Below, one piece after another: positions 60,869-64,000 of a DNA stretch of 64,000 nt (the stretch's first letter is position 1; every line of letters starts with the position of its first letter). A program made the translations under genes and the position numbers. Origin of the DNA: Bailinhaonella thermotolerans (GTDB taxonomy: Bacteria; Actinomycetota; Actinomycetes; Streptosporangiales; Streptosporangiaceae); NCBI RefSeq assembly GCF_003594875.1, contig NZ_QZEY01000003.1, positions 310,001 through 374,000 on the forward strand, given 5' to 3'. The notes under the pieces were generated by a model that was not told the DNA's origin, did not search any database, and saw only the letters and a list, made by a program, of their open reading frames with translations.

Positions 60869-61921
60869 TCAGGTGGCGTTCGGCACGGTCTCCGGCTCGT
60901 CGTCTTCGTGTTCCACCGCCGGGACACCCCGCCGTCTGCGCAGCAGCATCGCCCACCTGCCCCGCGGACCGAGCGATCGGCCGGCGATGCGGGTGGCGGC
61001 CACCTCGGTGCCGGGCGCCTCCGCGGCCTCAGCCGCCGCAACGTAGATCGGGAGGACACCTTCGCCGCGAGTCGGGTCGGGCCGGTGCTCCCCGGCTTCC
61101 GGCCACACCCCGAGCGCGGCACCTACAGAAGGTAGCACCGCGTACGCGGCCTGTGCGTAACCTTGCGCGGACGGGTGGAAACGATCAGGTCCGAACATCT
61201 CCTTGGGCGAGCTCTCGAACTCCGGCCCGAGCAGGTCGGCGAAGGCCACCGTCCGGCCGCCCTCCTCCACCACGGCCACGGTCTGCGCCGCCGCGAGCTG
61301 CCGGCTCCAGCGCCGCGCCAGCCACCGCAGCGGCTGCGCGATCGGCTCCACCGTCCCCAGGTCCGGGCAGGTCCCCACGACGACCTCCGCCCCGGCCTCG
61401 CGCAGCCGCCGCACCGCGTTGCGCAGATCGCGTACGGCTCGCGCCGGCGGCACCCGGGTGGTCACGTCGTTGGCCCCGATGAAGATCACCGCGATGTCGG
61501 GGGAGGCGATGAGGGCCCGCCTGACCTGCCAGCGAAGGTCGGCCGAGACCGAGCCCGACCGCGCTACGTTGGTCAGCCGCACCGGGCGCTCGGCCACCGC
61601 CGCCAGCCCCTCGGCGATCAGCGCGCCGGGCGTCTCGCGCGGGTCGGTCAGGCCGAGCCCGGCGGCGGTCGAGTCCCCGAGCAGGACCATGCGGATCGGT
61701 TCCACCTCGTCGGGGGCGTCCACGGGCCCGGGGCCGAGGGCGCTGCCGTACAGCCCGTCGGCCTCTGGCGCGTTGTCACCGTGGGGGCGGCCCACGGTCT
61801 TGCGCGCGATGACCGCCTCGGCGAGCAAGAACCCGTACGTCGCCACGCCGAGCGCGGTTATGCCGCCGCCGCCCAGCGCCGCGGCGGAGACGATGCGGCG
61901 AATGGCACCAGCCCGAGACAC
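60869..61921 (-). CDS. SGNH/GDSL-family hydrolase, membrane anchored
   Basis: A 350-residue esterase-type protein. An N-terminal hydrophobic helix (about 10-36) precedes the catalytic domain: block I LLGDSTAAGLG (nucleophile Ser), block II Gly in RSGSVSADL, block III GANDV and block V DRFHPS with catalytic Asp and His. The C-terminal ~60 residues are charged. Substrates of such exported enzymes include lipids and acetylated wall glycans; this one is unassigned. It is divergent from cystathionine beta-synthase. Confidence 0.88.
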   Translation of the reverse strand: MSRAGAIRRIVSAAALGGGGITALGVATYGFLLAEAVIARKTVGRPHGDNAPEADGLYGSALGPGPVDAPDEVEPIRMVLLGDSTAAGLGLTDPRETPGALIAEGLAAVAERPVRLTNVARSGSVSADLRWQVRRALIASPDIAVIFIGANDVTTRVPPARAVRDLRNAVRRLREAGAEVVVGTCPDLGTVEPIAQPLRWLARRWSRQLAAAQTVAVVEEGGRTVAFADLLGPEFESSPKEMFGPDRFHPSAQGYAQAAYAVLPSVGAALGVWPEAGEHRPDPTRGEGVLPIYVAAAEAAEAPGTEVAATRIAGRSLGPRGRWAMLLRRRRGVPAVEHEDDEPETVPNAT

Positions 61922-62061
61922 CTGCTGACGGCCTCCCCGTCCACCATTCGAGATACGGTCTACTCAGCGGTACATGTGCCGAACCTAATCGAGTCTGTCC
62001 AAGCCCCGGCAGACTCGGCCGGACATCCTTACAAAGCTTCAGTAAAAGGGCGGTTATTCCG

Positions 62062-63435
62062 TTGCGCGTTCACGACTCCCTGATCGACCTGATGGGGAAC
62101 ACCCCGCTGGTCCGCCTCCGTAAGGTCACCGCGGGCCTCCCCGCCTCGGTTCTGGCCAAGGTGGAGTACTTCAATCCCGGCGGCTCGGTGAAGGACCGGA
62201 TCGCGCTGCGGATGGTCGAGGCCGCCGAGCGCTCGGGCGAGCTGCGGCCGGGCGGCGTGATCGTCGAGCCGACCTCGGGCAACACCGGCGTCGGCCTGGC
62301 GATCGTGGCCCAGGAGAAGGGCTACCGCTGCGTCTTCGTGGTGCCGGACAAGGTCGCCTCCGACAAGATCGCGGTGCTGCGGGCCTACGGCGCCGAGGTC
62401 GTCGTCTGCCCGACGGCCGTCGCGCCCGACCACCCCGAGTCGTACTACTCGGTCTCGGACCGTCTGGCGCGCGAGATCCCGAACGCCTGGAAGCCCAACC
62501 AGTACGCCAACCCGGAGAACCCCCGCTCGCACTACCTGTCCACGGGCCCGGAGATCTGGGAGCAGACCGAGGGCCGGATCACGCACTTCGTGGCGGGCGT
62601 CGGCACCGGCGGCACGATCAGCGGCGTCGGCCGGTACCTCAAGGAGGTCTCCGACGGCCGCGTGAAGATCATCGGCGCCGACCCGGAGGGCTCGGTCTAC
62701 TCCGGCGGCACCGGCCGGCCGTACCTCGTCGAGGGGGTCGGCGAGGACATCTGGCCCGAGACGTACGACACGTCCATCTGCGACCAGGTCCTCGCGGTCT
62801 CCGACAAGGACTCCTTCGTCATGACCCGCCGCCTGGCCCGCGAGGAGGCGCTGCTCGTCGGTGGCTCCTGCGGCATGGCCACCGTCGCGGCGCTGCGCGT
62901 GGCCGCCGAGGCCGGCCCCGACGACGTGGTCGTGGTGCTGCTGCCGGACGGCGGCCGCGGCTACCTGTCGAAGATCTTCAACGACGAGTGGATGGCCGAC
63001 TACGGCTTCCTCACGCAGTCGTCGGAGGAGGCCCTGGTCGGCGACGTGCTGGCGCGCAAGAGCGCGGGCCTGCCGTCCTTCGTGCACGTCCACCCGGACG
63101 AGACGGTCGGCACCGCGATCTCGATCATGCGGGAGTACTCCGTGTCGCAGCTCCCCGTCATGAAGGAGGAGCCGCCGGTCATGGCCGCCGAGGTGGTCGG
63201 CTCGATCGTGGAGCGCGACCTCCTGGAGGCCCTCTACCGGGGCAACGTCTCCCCGGACGACCTGCTCGCCGGCCACATGTCCGCCCCCCTCCCCATGATC
63301 GGCGCCGGCGAGCCGGTGAGCCGCGCCGTCGAGGCCCTGGAGAAGGCCGACGCCGCCGTGGTCCTCGACGACGGCAAGCCCACCGGCGTCATCACCCGCC
63401 AGGACCTCCTGGCCTTCCTCGCCAGCGGTTCCTGA
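62062..63435 (+). CDS. cbs: Cystathionine beta-synthase
   Basis: Condenses serine and homocysteine to cystathionine (transsulfuration). A 457-residue enzyme: PLP lysine K44 in GGSVKDR, substrate loop PTSGNTG, PLP-phosphate loop GTGGTISG, then a pair of CBS domains (about 335-457) that may bind adenosyl ligands. The TTG start has an AAAAGGG-like sequence upstream. Such PLP-plus-CBS enzymes in actinobacteria can overlap in function with cysteine synthase. A giant hairpin follows. Confidence 0.94.
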   Translation: MRVHDSLIDLMGNTPLVRLRKVTAGLPASVLAKVEYFNPGGSVKDRIALRMVEAAERSGELRPGGVIVEPTSGNTGVGLAIVAQEKGYRCVFVVPDKVASDKIAVLRAYGAEVVVCPTAVAPDHPESYYSVSDRLAREIPNAWKPNQYANPENPRSHYLSTGPEIWEQTEGRITHFVAGVGTGGTISGVGRYLKEVSDGRVKIIGADPEGSVYSGGTGRPYLVEGVGEDIWPETYDTSICDQVLAVSDKDSFVMTRRLAREEALLVGGSCGMATVAALRVAAEAGPDDVVVVLLPDGGRGYLSKIFNDEWMADYGFLTQSSEEALVGDVLARKSAGLPSFVHVHPDETVGTAISIMREYSVSQLPVMKEEPPVMAAEVVGSIVERDLLEALYRGNVSPDDLLAGHMSAPLPMIGAGEPVSRAVEALEKADAAVVLDDGKPTGVITRQDLLAFLASGS

Positions 63436-63447
63436 CCCTCCTCCCGG

Positions 63448-63510
63448 GTACGGCCCCCGCCCGCCCCTCCCCGCGAAGTACGCCCGGGGAGGGGCGGGCG
63501 GGGGCCGTAC
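63448..63510 (+). terminator. Perfect 25-bp hairpin after cbs
   Basis: The 25-base arm 63448-63472 (starting GTACGGCCCCCGCCC) is exactly complementary to 63486-63510, with a 13-nt loop. It begins 13 bp after the cbs stop and has no T-tract. Confidence 0.85.
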
Positions 63511-63641
63511 GCCAGGGAAGCGGAGGACGCCGGCCGTACACCAGGGAGCGCGTGGCGAGGAGCAAGGTCCTCGCGTGAGAGCGCTCCGCGCGAGAGAGCC
63601 CGGTCAGCGCCCAGCAGGGGCTCCGCCCCCGCACCCCCAGA

Positions 63642-63664
63642 CGAGGGGGGCGCCGCCCCCCTCG
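63642..63664. terminator. Hairpin downstream of the DUF397 gene
   Basis: CGAGGGGGGCG, one base, CGCCCCCCTCG: a perfect 11-bp inverted repeat 165 bp past the DUF397 stop. It may be a terminator for that minus-strand gene or a generic GC-rich palindrome. Confidence 0.45.
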
Positions 63665-63829
63665 CGCTCCCCCCGCAAGCCTCGCCCCGAGCGAAGACCG
63701 GCCAAAGCGCACACCAGCGCGAAAAGCGTCATCGGGCCGCGCTGACCGTCTCGCCTCCGGCGTCATGAGGAGAGCCCGGCCAGGCCATGAGGAGCCTCCG
63801 GCCGAGTCGCGGGTGATATGAGGCTGCCT

Positions 63830-64000
63830 CTAGCCGAACTCTCCACCCCGGACGCTCTTCAGAAAGGCGTCCCATTCCTGTCGAGCGAAGGCGAGGACAG
63901 GGCCTGTGCCCTTCTGCTTGCTGTCCCGAACAAGGCGTCGACCGTCTGCGAGCTGAGCCACCTCTACGCAGGCACCTCCGTCCGACCCGCTGAACGAGGA
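63830..64000 (-). CDS. DUF397-domain protein, partial (C-terminal part)
   Basis: The last 56 residues before TAG match DUF397: SGSDGGACVEVAQLADGRRL, VRDSKQKGTGPVLAF and EWDAFLKSVRGGEFG. The N-terminus is beyond the window edge. These small actinomycete proteins usually lie next to an XRE-family helix-turn-helix gene and act with it in developmental or antibiotic regulation, so such a gene is expected just beyond position 64000. Confidence 0.9.
   Translation of the reverse strand, partial: SSFSGSDGGACVEVAQLADGRRLVRDSKQKGTGPVLAFARQEWDAFLKSVRGGEFG

Larger units (their letters stand above)
63436..63829. other. Intergenic region between cbs and the DUF397 gene
   Basis: About 390 bp without a convincing gene. 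It holds the cbs terminator (63448-63510) and a second strong hairpin (63642-63664). The rest is GC-rich sequence with short inverted repeats. Confidence 0.65.

Overview
The window is high-GC chromosomal DNA from a filamentous actinomycete. GTG and TTG starts, 4-bp ATGA/GTGA gene overlaps, a DUF397 gene, an HAAS/PadR pair and a resuscitation-promoting factor all fit, and a member of the Streptosporangiales (Streptosporangiaceae or Thermomonosporaceae) is the most likely source; the genus cannot be fixed from sequence reading alone. There is no integrase, transposase, phage or CRISPR signature.

Layout. (1) 1-3569: a small accessory locus in which a partial QueA-like gene is divergent from an AMP-forming acyl ligase plus a PLP decarboxylase; the two units share an inverted-repeat promoter. 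(2) 3782-19030: a conserved housekeeping block (rpfB, a Ser/Thr kinase, ksgA, ispE, an ABC-F ATPase, a MarR/trans-aconitate methyltransferase pair, a fatty-acid desaturase with a TetR regulator, tRNA-Gln, glmU, prs, rplY, pth). (3) 20215-41451: about 21 kb that reads as a biosynthetic system for a sulfated exopolysaccharide. It holds an initiating glycosyl-1-phosphate transferase, two further glycosyltransferases, a flippase, a polymerase/ligase, a Wzz-like chain-length protein, a GH26-like lipoprotein, a sugar/choline-kinase-like protein, three distinct sulfotransferases, and a sulfate-activation set (CysD, CysN, CysC) with a CysQ-type phosphatase to recycle PAP. A small TetR/dihydrofolate-reductase-like cassette sits inside it. 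(4) 42434-51243: the housekeeping block resumes (mfd, a SurA-like lipoprotein, mazG, eno, divIC, DUF501, ppx). (5) 51324-64000: a PadR/HAAS pair, a type 5 uracil-DNA glycosylase, a type II NADH dehydrogenase under a consensus Rex operator, an unusual tRNA with a UAA anticodon, a Bax-inhibitor-like membrane protein, thiolase, an SGNH hydrolase, cystathionine beta-synthase, and the end of a DUF397 gene.

Regions 2 and 4 together follow the actinobacterial order known from Mycobacterium tuberculosis (rpfB-ksgA-ispE ... glmU-prs-rplY-pth ... mfd-mazG-eno-divIC-DUF501-ppx), so the polysaccharide/sulfation genes lie as an island between pth and mfd. The genes of the island form a coherent pathway: CysD/CysN make APS, CysC makes PAPS, the sulfotransferases move sulfate to the glycan or its precursors, CysQ removes the product PAP, and the Wzx/Wzy/Wzz-like proteins export and polymerise the chain.

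Other notable non-coding features are a dispersed 49-bp palindrome present three times, several intergenic tandem repeats, operator-like palindromes upstream of five transcription units, and two exceptionally long perfect terminator hairpins.
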